64,000 bases of DNA, from positions 25,023-89,022 of the forward strand of contig NZ_BJEC01000008.1 of NCBI RefSeq assembly GCF_005405465.1, read 5' to 3'. Positions 50,220 to 59,320 of this stretch are shown piece by piece. Every line of letters begins with the position of its first letter. Within the stretch, counting starts at the first letter, position 1. A program made the position numbers and the translations under genes. This DNA comes from Weissella thailandensis (lineage in GTDB: Bacteria > Bacillota > Bacilli > Lactobacillales > Lactobacillaceae). The notes beneath the pieces were generated by a model. The model was not told the origin of the DNA. It searched no databases and was given only the letters and a program-made list of their open reading frames with translations.

Positions 50220-51575
50220 TTAATAGCCAACACCGGCATCACCGTAATAATCGGCGCCGCCACCAGTGGTATCAGTACCATCGTATGTGCCATCTGTTGT
50301 TGTTCCATAGGTACTATCTGATGATGTTGTACCATACGTACTATCAGTATCAGTTGACGTTGACGAGGATGTATTATCTGATGGTAGTCCATTAGCTGAC
50401 AGTAATGATTCAGGAACATTACCACCATATAGTGTTCCTGTTTTTTTATGCTTCAATCCCAATGATGAACGCAAAGTATTGGTAACACGCTGTTTCTCAC
50501 TTTGGGTAATTAACTCTGAAGAACCCGAAGTTAATGCAACTGAAGTTCCTTGTGCATTATCAGTCTTAATCGTTTTCGCCGCACTCAAATACTTTGAGGC
50601 AACGGTTAACATATCACCAAAGGTCAAATCTGTCTTTGTAGAATCAGAAATTGTACTCAAGAACTTTTGGTTCACTAGCTTTGTCGGGTTACTTTTGGCC
50701 TTATCCACAATAGATTGTAATACCAAACGCTGACGTGCTTGGCGACCGTAGTCACCTTGTGGATCATCATATCTCATACGAGAGAATGCTAGTGCGGCGG
50801 CACCATCCATTTTCGAGTATGTCTTCGTAGAACCATTCTTATTTAGTGTATAAGTAGATGAATTCTTTTTAAAGTTATAGATAATCTCACCATCATTATG
50901 AGCAGTATATGGATTATAACCGAATGTTAGTGGTGACTTCACTTTCACACCACCTAATTGGTCAATAACCTTCTCTAACCCATTCATATTAACTAACGCA
51001 TAGTAATCAATAGGGACATTTAACCATTTTTGAATTGTTTTGATAGTTGTTTTGGCTGAACCATACTCATAAGCTGAATTCAGCTTTTGTGGGAATTGAT
51101 TTTCATATCCAATTGGGGCAATAACTGAATCACGAGGCAATGACATAATCGTTACCTTTTCCTTTTTCGGATTAACAGTAACTAACATCAATGAGTCAGT
51201 ACGACCTTTATAATTTCGATCTAATTCCCCTGTATCAGTACCTAGCAATAGGATTGAAAATGGCTTTCCTTTTTTAATAACCTTAGATACATTACGTGTT
51301 TTAGTTAACCCGGTTCCTTCAAAGGAGCTATCAATCGCATTTTTAGTATTACTATAAGCAATACCAAACATCACTCCAGCTGCTAAAACAAGTAACGCTA
51401 TCACAAATAGGATGGCATTACGAATAGGGTGTTTTTTACGCGGACGCGGACCATGGTTACCACCCCCTGGCGTTAAGCCTTTAAGGTTTCTTGGGCCACC
51501 CTCGCGTTTTTTACGCTTATTCTGTTTAGTCTCAGCTTCACGACGAGCCGATCGAGTTTGTGGCTCATTATCCAT
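50220..51575 (-). CDS. LytR-CpsA-Psr (LCP) cell wall transferase
   Basis: A 451-residue LCP protein. A basic cytoplasmic tail (about 60 residues) leads to one transmembrane helix (residues about 55-77), then the LCP domain with LLLGTDTGELDRNYKGRTDSL, VTIMSLPRDS and AFSRMRYDDPQGDYGRQARQ, which carry the catalytic and lipid-binding residues. LCP enzymes attach teichoic acids or polysaccharides to peptidoglycan. The C-terminus is a low-complexity Ser/Thr/Gly tail with repeats of DSTYGTT. The start at 51575 follows GAGAGGAG. Confidence 0.92.
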   Translation of the reverse strand: MDNEPQTRSARREAETKQNKRKKREGGPRNLKGLTPGGGNHGPRPRKKHPIRNAILFVIALLVLAAGVMFGIAYSNTKNAIDSSFEGTGLTKTRNVSKVIKKGKPFSILLLGTDTGELDRNYKGRTDSLMLVTVNPKKEKVTIMSLPRDSVIAPIGYENQFPQKLNSAYEYGSAKTTIKTIQKWLNVPIDYYALVNMNGLEKVIDQLGGVKVKSPLTFGYNPYTAHNDGEIIYNFKKNSSTYTLNKNGSTKTYSKMDGAAALAFSRMRYDDPQGDYGRQARQRLVLQSIVDKAKSNPTKLVNQKFLSTISDSTKTDLTFGDMLTVASKYLSAAKTIKTDNAQGTSVALTSGSSELITQSEKQRVTNTLRSSLGLKHKKTGTLYGGNVPESLLSANGLPSDNTSSSTSTDTDSTYGTTSSDSTYGTTTDGTYDGTDTTGGGADYYGDAGVGY

Positions 51576-51762
51576 GAGCATCTCCTCTCTTAACTTCAAT
51601 AATTGATTAATGCCATATTATCTTGCTCAAAAATTAATCTTTTTGATTTTATAAAAGATTTCTTTGAAAAAGCTTATAGCAACTCATATATCTTACCATA
51701 ATTTAAAATCTAATATGTACAATCTATAATCAAAATTAAGTAGTTTGTGATAATTTATACGA

Positions 51763-52719
51763 CTAGACCGCGACTGGTGCTTTAATACTAGCATGTGGGT
51801 CGTAGTCATTAATTTTAATGTCCGCCATCGTATATTCTGCAATGTCCTTAACTTCTGGATTCAGCGTAATCGTTGGTAAAGGCCGCATCTCACGTTGTAA
51901 TTGCTCCGTCACTTGTTCAATATGATTTGAATAAATATGTGTATCACCAAAAGTATGCACAAACTCACCGGGTTCCAACCCCGTCTGAGCTGCAACCATG
52001 TGTAATAGCAGTGAATATGAAGCAATGTTAAATGGTACTCCTAAGAAAACATCCGCTGACCGTTGATATAATTGTAAGCTTAACTTACCATCTGCAACAT
52101 AAAACTGGAATAAAGTATGGCAGGGTGGCAGTGCTTGGGTGGGAACATCCTCTGGGTTCCAAGCTGTGACAATCAAACGTCGGGAATTAGGATTTATTTT
52201 GATTTGTTCGATTACATCTTTAATTTGATCAATAAAACCGCCTTGGACACGGCGCCAGTGTCGCCATTGTGCACCATAAACATCCCCCAACTCACCATAC
52301 TTTTGTGCAAATTCATCATCATTTAAAATACGGTCAACAAATACAGCATGTTGTTTATCATACTGTGCTTTAAACGTCTCATCTACTAATGAGCGACGAC
52401 CGAAGTCAGTCATATCGGGACCATCGTAATCTGCTGATTCGACCCAATTTTTAAACGCCCACTCGTCCCAAATATGATTCTTATGTTCCAATAAAAATTT
52501 GATATTTGTATCACCACGTAAAAACCATAATAGCTCACTTTTAATTAACCCAAAGGGCACACGTTTTGTCGTTAGCAACGGGAAACCTTCACTCATATCA
52601 AAACGTACCTGACGACCGAAAACGGAACGTGTACCTGTTCCTGTTCGATCCCCTTTTACAGCACCATTATCTAATATATCCTGTGCTAAATCTAAATAGC
52701 CTTGTTCATTCTTACTCAT
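51763..52719 (-). CDS. thyA: Thymidylate synthase
   Basis: A 318-residue enzyme that methylates dUMP to dTMP with methylene-tetrahydrofolate. [18 protein letters not shown], the catalytic Cys in [29 protein letters not shown] and HIYSNHIEQ are all typical. The length matches Lactobacillus casei-type ThyA, which has the insert of about 50 residues seen here. The start at 52719 has CGGAGA upstream; the ORF to 52917 overlaps the deaminase gene and is rejected. The dCMP deaminase gene 22 bases upstream supplies dUMP. Confidence 0.96.
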   Translation of the reverse strand: MSKNEQGYLDLAQDILDNGAVKGDRTGTGTRSVFGRQVRFDMSEGFPLLTTKRVPFGLIKSELLWFLRGDTNIKFLLEHKNHIWDEWAFKNWVESADYDGPDMTDFGRRSLVDETFKAQYDKQHAVFVDRILNDDEFAQKYGELGDVYGAQWRHWRRVQGGFIDQIKDVIEQIKINPNSRRLIVTAWNPEDVPTQALPPCHTLFQFYVADGKLSLQLYQRSADVFLGVPFNIASYSLLLHMVAAQTGLEPGEFVHTFGDTHIYSNHIEQVTEQLQREMRPLPTITLNPEVKDIAEYTMADIKINDYDPHASIKAPVAV

Positions 52720-52741
52720 ATTAGTCTCCGTGACCTTTCTG

Positions 52742-53215
52742 CTATAGATAAGCGGCAAAATCAATTTTTTGTAGGTCGGCCTTTGTCGCAACGACTTGTT
52801 CAATTGCAACGTTTTTATCCTGTAATAAATTCGCGACAAAATCATCATTATGATAGTTTCGCAAATAATTAATTTTTGTAATCCCTGCTTGTAAGAGTAG
52901 TTTTGTGCAATGTACACATGGAAAATCTGTTACAAAAACCTGTGCACCATCAGCGCTAATACCCATCTTAGCAAGTTGCATTAATGCGTTTTGTTCAGCA
53001 TGGACTGCACGAATACAATGTCCGTCCACTACTAAATCGCCAACCTCTGTACAATGTGGTGTCCCTGAAACTGAGCCATTATATCCACTAGCAATAATAC
53101 GGCCATCTTTAACAACTACAGCTCCCACATGAAGGCGGGTGCAAGTACTACGGGCTGCTAGCATAATTGCTTGTAACATAAAATATTTTTCCCAAGTTAT
53201 TCGTTTGTCTTGCAT
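52742..53215 (-). CDS. Deoxycytidylate deaminase (ComEB-like)
   Basis: A 157-residue zinc-dependent dCMP deaminase. The zinc motif is [10 protein letters not shown] (HAE) with [10 protein letters not shown] (PCxxC), preceded by [16 protein letters not shown] GYNG loop for the nucleotide. It makes dUMP from dCMP, directly feeding thyA downstream. The name comEB comes from Bacillus where a homologue lies in the com operon; no com gene is here. Confidence 0.9.
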   Translation of the reverse strand: MQDKRITWEKYFMLQAIMLAARSTCTRLHVGAVVVKDGRIIASGYNGSVSGTPHCTEVGDLVVDGHCIRAVHAEQNALMQLAKMGISADGAQVFVTDFPCVHCTKLLLQAGITKINYLRNYHNDDFVANLLQDKNVAIEQVVATKADLQKIDFAAYL

Positions 53216-53409
53216 TTTAAAGACCCCTCTTAGTCTGTCTTAGTTGTTCCTAATATTATCAAGGATAGAACTTAAAGAAAAGTCTTGAATTTTTTCAAAT
53301 AATTAAAAACACTCTGCACTTTGGTATATACAATTTTTGTACCAAAATTACCAGAATAAGTCTATCAAATTTAAAAAATCATTGTTGCAAATAGCTAACA
53401 CCGACATAA

Positions 53410-53438
53410 TTGATTTAAAACTTTATTTATGGTAAAAT
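53410..53438 (+). promoter_or_regulatory. veg promoter
   Basis: TTGATT (53410-53415) and TAAAAT (53433-53438) stand 17 bases apart, with TGG before the -10 box giving an extended element. The transcript would have a leader of about 90 bases. Confidence 0.75.
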
Positions 53439-53478
53439 TAAATTAAACTTACTTTGTCCAATTTTAGGCAAAAAACAC

Positions 53479-53518
53479 GCAGCGATTTCATTTGTCGCTG
53501 GCTATGGGGGTGCCCCAT
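53479..53518 (+). promoter_or_regulatory. Double hairpin in the veg leader
   Basis: CAGCGA (53480-53485) pairs with TCGCTG (53495-53500), and ATGGGG (53504-53509) pairs with CCCCAT (53513-53518) over a GTG loop. The second stem ends four bases before the GAGGAG ribosome site. They could stabilise the mRNA or regulate its translation. Confidence 0.55.
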
Positions 53519-53531
53519 GAGAGGAGTTCTT

Positions 53532-53765
53532 ATGCCTGCAGCATTAGCAGAAATTAAGCAACAATTAGATGCACATATCGGTGAACCAGTGACTTTAACA
53601 ACCCATGAAAGTCGTCACCGCACCATTGAACACCAAGCAATCGTTCGTGATACCTTCCGTTCAGTCTTTGTTCTTGATTTAGAACAAGATGGTCACGAAT
53701 TTGATCGCGCTTCATTTAGTTATACCGATGTTTTAACTGAAAACATTGAAATCGATTTTGCATAA
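53532..53765 (+). CDS. veg: Veg-family protein
   Basis: A 77-residue protein of the Veg family: LAEIKQQLDAHIGEPVTLTTHESRHRTIEHQAIVRDTFRSVFVLDLEQD and ending YTDVLTENIEIDF. Bacillus Veg is highly expressed and influences biofilm formation. Its place near rsmA, rnmV and tatD is the usual Bacilli order, though here two CorC-type genes and a strand change lie between. GAGAGGAG precedes the ATG at 53532. Confidence 0.93.
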   Translation: MPAALAEIKQQLDAHIGEPVTLTTHESRHRTIEHQAIVRDTFRSVFVLDLEQDGHEFDRASFSYTDVLTENIEIDFA

Positions 53766-53769
53766 TATA

Positions 53770-53817
53770 AAAAAACGTTAGTCACAATGAGCTTATCATT
53801 ATGGCTAACGTTTTTTA
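53770..53817. terminator. Bidirectional terminator
   Basis: AAAAAACGTTAG and CTAACGTTTTTT flank an imperfect stem (CACAATG / CATTATG) between the convergent veg and CorC-type genes. Confidence 0.85.
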
Positions 53818-53818
53818 T

Positions 53819-55177
53819 TTATTCTGTTAACGTACTATCTTCTTTAACTAGACGTACCACTTCAAATGCATTAATATATGCTGCTTCATAATCAAGTGGT
53901 GTCAGCTCGAAGTTTTCCAGTTGTAATGTTTCTCCAGCTCTTATTTCAGGGAATTGTTCAATAACAAATCCTGTCAACGTGACCATATCTGATTTATCAA
54001 ACGCGCGAATATCTGTTTTAAAGTAGCGTTCAAAATCATAAACTGTCATTTTTCCAGATATTTTATAATGCATCTGTTGTTTATCATCCGAACCTAGTTT
54101 TTCAACTAAATCATCCACGACCCAGTCTACTTCATCACGAACGGAACCAAACAATTCTTCGTAGATATCTTTATCGGTCACAATACCAGATGTTCCACCA
54201 TATTCATCCTTTACAACAATCATAGGGGTTCGTTTTGAAATCATTAACTGCAAAACCTCTTGAATTGGCATGTTTTCAGGTACATTAGGCATATTACGAA
54301 TAATCTTACGAACCGGCGTCTGCCGATCCACTTCTGTCTGACGCATAATATCGTAGTTAAACACGTAACCCAAAATTTTATCCTTATCACCATCCGCTAC
54401 TACCGGAAAGCGTGAATGTTTCGTCTCAAAATAAGCATGTAAAGCATCATTAACACTATCTCTGACGTCCACAACAAATAACTGCGTTCGGTCAATCATA
54501 ATATCATTGACAACTTTATCATTCATTTCAAAGGCACGTTCCATAAAGACATAGTCTTCATTTTGTAGCTGTCCGAGCCTAGCCGCATTACGTGATAAGC
54601 TCAAAATCTCCGCTTCTGAATAGACTTCATTTTCTTCGGATGCTGTTCGCAACCCCATTAGATGCGTAACACCCGTTGCTGATTTATTCAACAACCAAAC
54701 AAATGGATAGAAAATGACGTGGAAAAAACGTAAAGGTCCCGAGACAAACAAAGCAACCTTAACTGGGAATTCAATGGATACGTTCTTTGGCACTAACTCA
54801 GTCAGAACCACTTCAATATAGGTCAACAAAACCAACGCCACAATCGAAGCAATGGCGGCCGCACTAGGACCCGTCATTTCCTTTAAAACACCACCAGCCA
54901 GTAATAAGTGGGCAATTGTTTCTTCACCCATCCAACCTAATACTAAACCGGTAACCGTAATACCGACCTGTGTTGTTGATAGATACTCATTTAAATTATC
55001 AACCATGTGAATCGTCGTCGAAATTTTACGTGATGGTCGGTCACGTTTTTCTTGTAACTCCACCAATGCACTGCGACGAACCTTTACTAAAGCAAACTCT
55101 GCCGAAACACACAACGCTGCAAACATTAACACTAAAATGATCACTATGATTGATAGGATTAATCTTCCTTCACTCAA
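53819..55177 (-). CDS. CorC/HlyC-type CNNM-CBS transporter
   Basis: A 452-residue protein with an N-terminal DUF21/CNNM membrane domain (about four helices, including STTQVGITVTGLVLGWMGEETI and PKNVSIEFP), two CBS domains (residues about 215-340, FPVVADGDKDKILGYV, RTPMIVVKDEYGGTSGIVTDKDIYEEL) and a C-terminal CorC_HlyC domain. Family members export Mg2+ or act in ion homeostasis. It is a tandem paralogue of the gene at 55271. Confidence 0.9.
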   Translation of the reverse strand: MSEGRLILSIIVIILVLMFAALCVSAEFALVKVRRSALVELQEKRDRPSRKISTTIHMVDNLNEYLSTTQVGITVTGLVLGWMGEETIAHLLLAGGVLKEMTGPSAAAIASIVALVLLTYIEVVLTELVPKNVSIEFPVKVALFVSGPLRFFHVIFYPFVWLLNKSATGVTHLMGLRTASEENEVYSEAEILSLSRNAARLGQLQNEDYVFMERAFEMNDKVVNDIMIDRTQLFVVDVRDSVNDALHAYFETKHSRFPVVADGDKDKILGYVFNYDIMRQTEVDRQTPVRKIIRNMPNVPENMPIQEVLQLMISKRTPMIVVKDEYGGTSGIVTDKDIYEELFGSVRDEVDWVVDDLVEKLGSDDKQQMHYKISGKMTVYDFERYFKTDIRAFDKSDMVTLTGFVIEQFPEIRAGETLQLENFELTPLDYEAAYINAFEVVRLVKEDSTLTE

Positions 55178-55270
55178 ATTAATTTCCTACTTTCGAATAT
55201 AGTTTATTTATAACGCACATTATAGCAAAAAAACACCCGATAATTATCGAGCGTTTTATGAATTAGTCAA

Positions 55271-56647
55271 CTAATCATATACTGCCTTTTCATTGACCTC
55301 TTCGTCCTCTTCGATATGCTCAACCGGCAAATCAACTACTTCAAATTCTTCAATGTAAGCATCTTTAAAATCAAGTGCGGTAATTTCAAAATTTGCAATG
55401 CGGATAGCTTGTCCAACTTGGAAGTTTGGATATTCATCCAATACATATCCTGTCAAAGTAACCTTTTCTGAGTTTTCGAAAGATTTAATTTCTGTTTTAA
55501 AGAAACGCTCAAAATCGTATAGCGTCATTTTACCAGATATTTTATAGTGCATGTTACCATCATCATCTGATCCTAGTTTTTCAACTAGATCATCGGCAAC
55601 ATCATCCACTTCATCACGAACTGAGCCAAATAATTCTTCATAAATGTCCTTATCAGTAACGATACCTGAAGTTCCACCAAATTCATCTTTAACAACAACG
55701 ATTGGCGCACGATGTTCAATCATTTCTTGCAACACATCTGTAATTGGTTGCGTTTCAGAAACGACTGGCAAGTTACGCAAAACCGTTCGGATAGAAACAT
55801 CAGGACTAATCCGTCCCTGACGAACCAAGTCATAAGAGAAGACATAACCAAGAATCTTATCCTTGTCATTATCTGCAACGACCGGCATTCTTGAAAATTT
55901 TTCTTCCAAATACAAGTTCAAGGCATCTGAAATAGAATCCGTCACATTAACAACTGTTAATTGTGTTCGGTCAATCATAATATCAATGGCTTCTTTATCA
56001 TTCATCGCAAAGGCACGCTTCATGAAAGTCAAATCTTCTTCATCAAGCTCACCAGCGTCAGCAGCATCCCTTGATAGAGATAAAATTTCAGCCTCTGAAT
56101 AAATATCTTCATCAGGATGAGTACTGAACCCCAACATTTTTGTAAAGAATGCGGCAGCACGATCAAATAACCAAATTAATGGATATAAAATGACGTGGAA
56201 AAACATCACTGGACGGACGATTGCCAATAGCATCTTGACAGGTTGATCAATGGCAATGTTCTTAGGAACCAAATCCGTAAACACCGCATGGATAAACGTA
56301 AAAATCAAAATAGCTGCTATTGATGCCACACTGTGGGCAATCGCAGCTGGCAATATCTCGGCATTAATAATCAGGGTGGCAATAAAATCTTCACCTAACC
56401 AACCTAAAATCAATGATGTCAATGTAATACCGACTTGCGCTGTTGATAGATACTCTGATAGATGATCCAACATGTTCAACGCGTGAGATATTTTAGGTGA
56501 AGGCTTCTCACGTGCCTCTTGCATCGCACGCAAAGAACTTGGACGCACTTTCACTAACGAATACTCCGTTAAAGTGAACAAAACCGCTAACAGCAAAATA
56601 ATTAAAATAATCACCAAGTTAGTGATAATAGACGGACCGGAATCCAT
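55271..56647 (-). CDS. CorC/HlyC-type CNNM-CBS transporter
   Basis: A 458-residue protein with the same CNNM-CBS-CBS-CorC architecture as its downstream paralogue. Motifs include STAQVGITLTSLILGWLGED, PKNIAIDQPVK, PVVADNDKDKILGYVFSYD and DEFGGTSGIVTDKDIYEELFG. The gap to the next copy is 93 bases with a weak hairpin. Two different CNNM proteins side by side suggest a heteromer or different ion ranges, which is inference. Confidence 0.9.
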   Translation of the reverse strand: MDSGPSIITNLVIILIILLLAVLFTLTEYSLVKVRPSSLRAMQEAREKPSPKISHALNMLDHLSEYLSTAQVGITLTSLILGWLGEDFIATLIINAEILPAAIAHSVASIAAILIFTFIHAVFTDLVPKNIAIDQPVKMLLAIVRPVMFFHVILYPLIWLFDRAAAFFTKMLGFSTHPDEDIYSEAEILSLSRDAADAGELDEEDLTFMKRAFAMNDKEAIDIMIDRTQLTVVNVTDSISDALNLYLEEKFSRMPVVADNDKDKILGYVFSYDLVRQGRISPDVSIRTVLRNLPVVSETQPITDVLQEMIEHRAPIVVVKDEFGGTSGIVTDKDIYEELFGSVRDEVDDVADDLVEKLGSDDDGNMHYKISGKMTLYDFERFFKTEIKSFENSEKVTLTGYVLDEYPNFQVGQAIRIANFEITALDFKDAYIEEFEVVDLPVEHIEEDEEVNEKAVYD

Positions 56648-56697
56648 GATATACCTTCTTTCAAAATTAGTACTAGTTATGATTATACCAAAAACAA

Positions 56698-57594
56698 CTA
56701 CTTACTGTACACACCTGTTTTTACTAAAGCATTATGTAAATCGATAAATTTTTCTAATGATAATTTTTCTGCTCGAATTCGTGGATCCAAGTCAACATCA
56801 GTTAGCGCCTCCGTTAACCTTGCCTTCATCTCATCATCCTTACCAAAAGCAGTAATCAAATTATTCCATAGTGTCTTACGACGCATCGTGAAACCTACCT
56901 TAAATAATTTAAATAGTTGTTTCTCATTATGTGGTAAGACTTCTAATGGCTCACGTGGTGTCAAAGAAACGATCGCTGAGTCCACATTTGGATTAGGAAT
57001 AAAGGCTGTCCGTGAAACTGTGAATGCTAATGTCGCATCAACACGGTACTGCACTGCCAAAGTTAGGGCGCCATAGTCTTTTGTGCCAACTTCGGCTGAC
57101 AAACGACTAGCAACTTCTTTTTGCATCATAACCACAATATTTGCAAATTGTACATTTGATTGTAACACCTGCATCAAAATTGGTGTTGTAATATAGTACG
57201 GTAAATTCGCAACTAATTTCAAGGGTGCATCAGGATCACTAAAATGCTCTTGAATGGCCGTCTCCAAATCAACTGACAAAATGTCCTGGTTGATCACAGT
57301 CACATTATCATAAGGCGCCATGGTATGTTCCAAAACTGGCATTAAACGATCATCAATTTCAAATGCCACGACTTGTTTGGCCGACCGCGCTAATTGTTCC
57401 GTTAACGCGCCAATACCTGGACCAATTTCAATCACATTGTCAGTTAGTTGGACATCCCCAGCTGTGACAATATTCTTTAATATCTTAATATCCGTCAAAA
57501 AATTTTGACCCAAAGATTTTCTTGTATTAATGCCAAAACTATTCATAATGGCTTGCGTACGCATCGGCGTCGCAATATCTGGTACATCTGTCAT
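56698..57594 (-). CDS. rsmA: 16S rRNA adenine dimethyltransferase A (KsgA)
   Basis: A 298-residue SAM-dependent enzyme that dimethylates two adenines near the 16S 3' end. SLGQNFLTDIKILKNIV, the SAM motif VIEIGPGIGALTEQLA, NLPYYITTPIL (catalytic NLPY) and AFIPNPNVDSAIVSL are clear. Its start abuts the rnmV stop, so it is translated together with it. The tatD-rnmV-rsmA order is normal for Bacilli. Confidence 0.96.
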   Translation of the reverse strand: MTDVPDIATPMRTQAIMNSFGINTRKSLGQNFLTDIKILKNIVTAGDVQLTDNVIEIGPGIGALTEQLARSAKQVVAFEIDDRLMPVLEHTMAPYDNVTVINQDILSVDLETAIQEHFSDPDAPLKLVANLPYYITTPILMQVLQSNVQFANIVVMMQKEVASRLSAEVGTKDYGALTLAVQYRVDATLAFTVSRTAFIPNPNVDSAIVSLTPREPLEVLPHNEKQLFKLFKVGFTMRRKTLWNNLITAFGKDDEMKARLTEALTDVDLDPRIRAEKLSLEKFIDLHNALVKTGVYSK

Positions 57595-58151
57595 TATTTT
57601 TCCTCATCTAATTCTTGCAGAACCTCTAACAAGGCTTGTTTTTTGATGCCAAACATTGTCAATCGATTCATTAATTGTTTACCGTTAACGTATCCTAATC
57701 CCATCACTTCAGCCACATGTTCACGCCTTTTAGCCGCATCATGACCAGCAATCAAACCTAAGCGTCGTAAATCTGCTAACGTAATATCAGACTTTGCAGT
57801 AACCGTTTCAGCAGTATAAACCGATTGTAGCGCATCACGTAAAACTGATGGCGTCGCATACTCAATGCCAAGACTATGATGTTTGATTTGGCGTCCCGCT
57901 TCATCTTTGGTCAAAAAAGCATGTTTTGCATCAGGAACAAATTCACTAATTAATTTCCGCAACCGTTCACCATTAAAATCGGGATCAGTAAATATGATCA
58001 CACCTCTAGTGACTGCTGCCTGCTTAATAGCTGCTATGGTTTGCTCACCCAATGCAGATCCATTAGTTTCAATCGTATCAGCACTCACTGCATGCCGTAG
58101 TGCTTCGGTATCGGCACGTCCTTCGACAATAATAACTTCCTTAATCTTCAT
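57594..58151 (-). CDS. rnmV: Ribonuclease M5
   Basis: A 185-residue Toprim-domain nuclease that matures 5S rRNA. IKEVIIVEGRADTEALRHAV (Toprim Glu), IFTDPDFNGERLRKLI (DPD motif) and PDAKHAFLTK match the family, as does the C-terminal MGLGYVNGKQLMNRLTMFG. It overlaps the tatD gene by 11 bases. Confidence 0.95.
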   Translation of the reverse strand: MKIKEVIIVEGRADTEALRHAVSADTIETNGSALGEQTIAAIKQAAVTRGVIIFTDPDFNGERLRKLISEFVPDAKHAFLTKDEAGRQIKHHSLGIEYATPSVLRDALQSVYTAETVTAKSDITLADLRRLGLIAGHDAAKRREHVAEVMGLGYVNGKQLMNRLTMFGIKKQALLEVLQELDEEK

Positions 58152-58962
58152 TAATCTGTTGATCTAAATGCCATAGTCGTCGTGCATTTTCTGTCGTAAT
58201 TTCGGCAATTTCATTGTATGTTTTGCCTAACAACTCTGCGATGTGTGCAATTATGTAATGGACATACATTGGCTCATTAGGCTTACCACGCATAGGAGTT
58301 GGTGCCAAATAAGGTGCATCTGTCTCAACTAACAATCTATCCAAAGGAATTGATTTTACAGTCTCTTGAACATCCTTAGCATTTTTAAATGTTGCAATAC
58401 CTGAGAATGAAATATACATACCTAGATCAAGAAACTGTTTTGCTTCCGCTGGCGTACCCGTAAATGAATGCATGACACCACCAAATTCTTCAACGTGCGC
58501 TTCCTTTAATAGATCATACGTATCGTTCATTGCGCTGCGTGTGTGAACTGTGACAGGTAATTTGAATTCATGGGCTAACGCTAATTGTTGACGGAAAGCC
58601 TGCTTTTGATTAGCTGCTGATGGATTATCATCCCAATAGTAATCTAATCCGGTTTCACCGACACCAATAACATTATCATCTTGTAGTTGTTGACGGTAAA
58701 CGGCTAATCTTGCATCATTAATTTCTGAAATATCTTCAGGTTGCCAACCAATAATGGCATGCATATCTTGAAATTCACGTGCTAATTGAATAGCACGTTC
58801 ATTTGATTCTGCATCATACCCCACAATATTCATTTCAACGATTCGAAACTCACGTGCACGTGCCTCATAAGCAGGTACATCATGCCAGAATGTATCGTCA
58901 TTCAAATGCGTATGCGTATCATAGCCATCTGATGGTCGATTACCGGAATTATAAATTGCCAT
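58141..58962 (-). CDS. TatD-family hydrolase (YabD type)
   Basis: A 273-residue metal-dependent hydrolase. DTHTHLNDD, AIIGWQPEDI, VGETGLDYYW, VHTRSAMNDTY, GVMHSFTGT and VETDAPYLAP are in family order. The canonical location upstream of rnmV and rsmA marks it as the main tatD copy. The gene has a paralogue at 602. Confidence 0.93.
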   Translation of the reverse strand: MAIYNSGNRPSDGYDTHTHLNDDTFWHDVPAYEARAREFRIVEMNIVGYDAESNERAIQLAREFQDMHAIIGWQPEDISEINDARLAVYRQQLQDDNVIGVGETGLDYYWDDNPSAANQKQAFRQQLALAHEFKLPVTVHTRSAMNDTYDLLKEAHVEEFGGVMHSFTGTPAEAKQFLDLGMYISFSGIATFKNAKDVQETVKSIPLDRLLVETDAPYLAPTPMRGKPNEPMYVHYIIAHIAELLGKTYNEIAEITTENARRLWHLDQQINED

Positions 58963-59127
58963 TTTTGCTCCTCTATTATCATTACTTTATTTTTTATTAT
59001 TTATTTGATTTGAGTCTTTATTATTTTAGCAAATGTCTTTTAAAAATACCAAAAAGCTCATTCATACCAGTATATTAAGCATAACACGGCAGTTAATCTC
59101 ACAACATAATAATTTATGTTTTTATAG

Positions 59128-59246
59128 AGAGCGAGACAAAAGTCGCTTTGAAGCCGGTGTGTAACGTTATTTGCGTCATTTTTGGCCGGACAAGAATGTC
59201 GTAAATCGCGTTACATTGAGGATTCAGACTTTTGGAACGCGTTTAT
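59128..59246. repeat. Dispersed palindromic repeat, copy 3
   Basis: About 120 bases matching the repeat at 14558. It starts AGAGCGAGACAAAAGTCGCT and ends TTTTGGAACGCGTTT. Inner arms TGTAACGTTATTTGCG and CGTAAATCGCGTTACA pair, and outer arms pair imperfectly, so it can fold as one long hairpin. It lies between the antiporter and tatD genes. Confidence 0.8.
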
Positions 59247-59285
59247 GCTATAAAATTTATAGACTTATAATCAATGCATTTTTAG

Positions 59286-59316
59286 CAAAAAAGTTGGAAT
59301 ATTTATTTTGTCCCAA
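59286..59316 (-). terminator. Terminator of the antiporter gene
   Basis: On the minus strand GGTTGGGACA and TATTCCAAC pair imperfectly and are followed by TTTTTTG and the tail GCTAAAAATGCATTGATTA. Confidence 0.6.
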
Positions 59317-59320
59317 CCAT

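Noticed and set aside
50220..50430. Open frames on the other strand and a CRISPR-like pattern in the LCP tail
   Set aside because: The repeats encode DSTYGTT units in a low-complexity tail; spacing is short and irregular, and there are no spacers. The frames are shadows.
52720..52917. N-terminal extension of thymidylate synthase
   Set aside because: It would overlap the dCMP deaminase gene by 176 bases and lacks a ribosome site; ThyA similarity starts at 52719.
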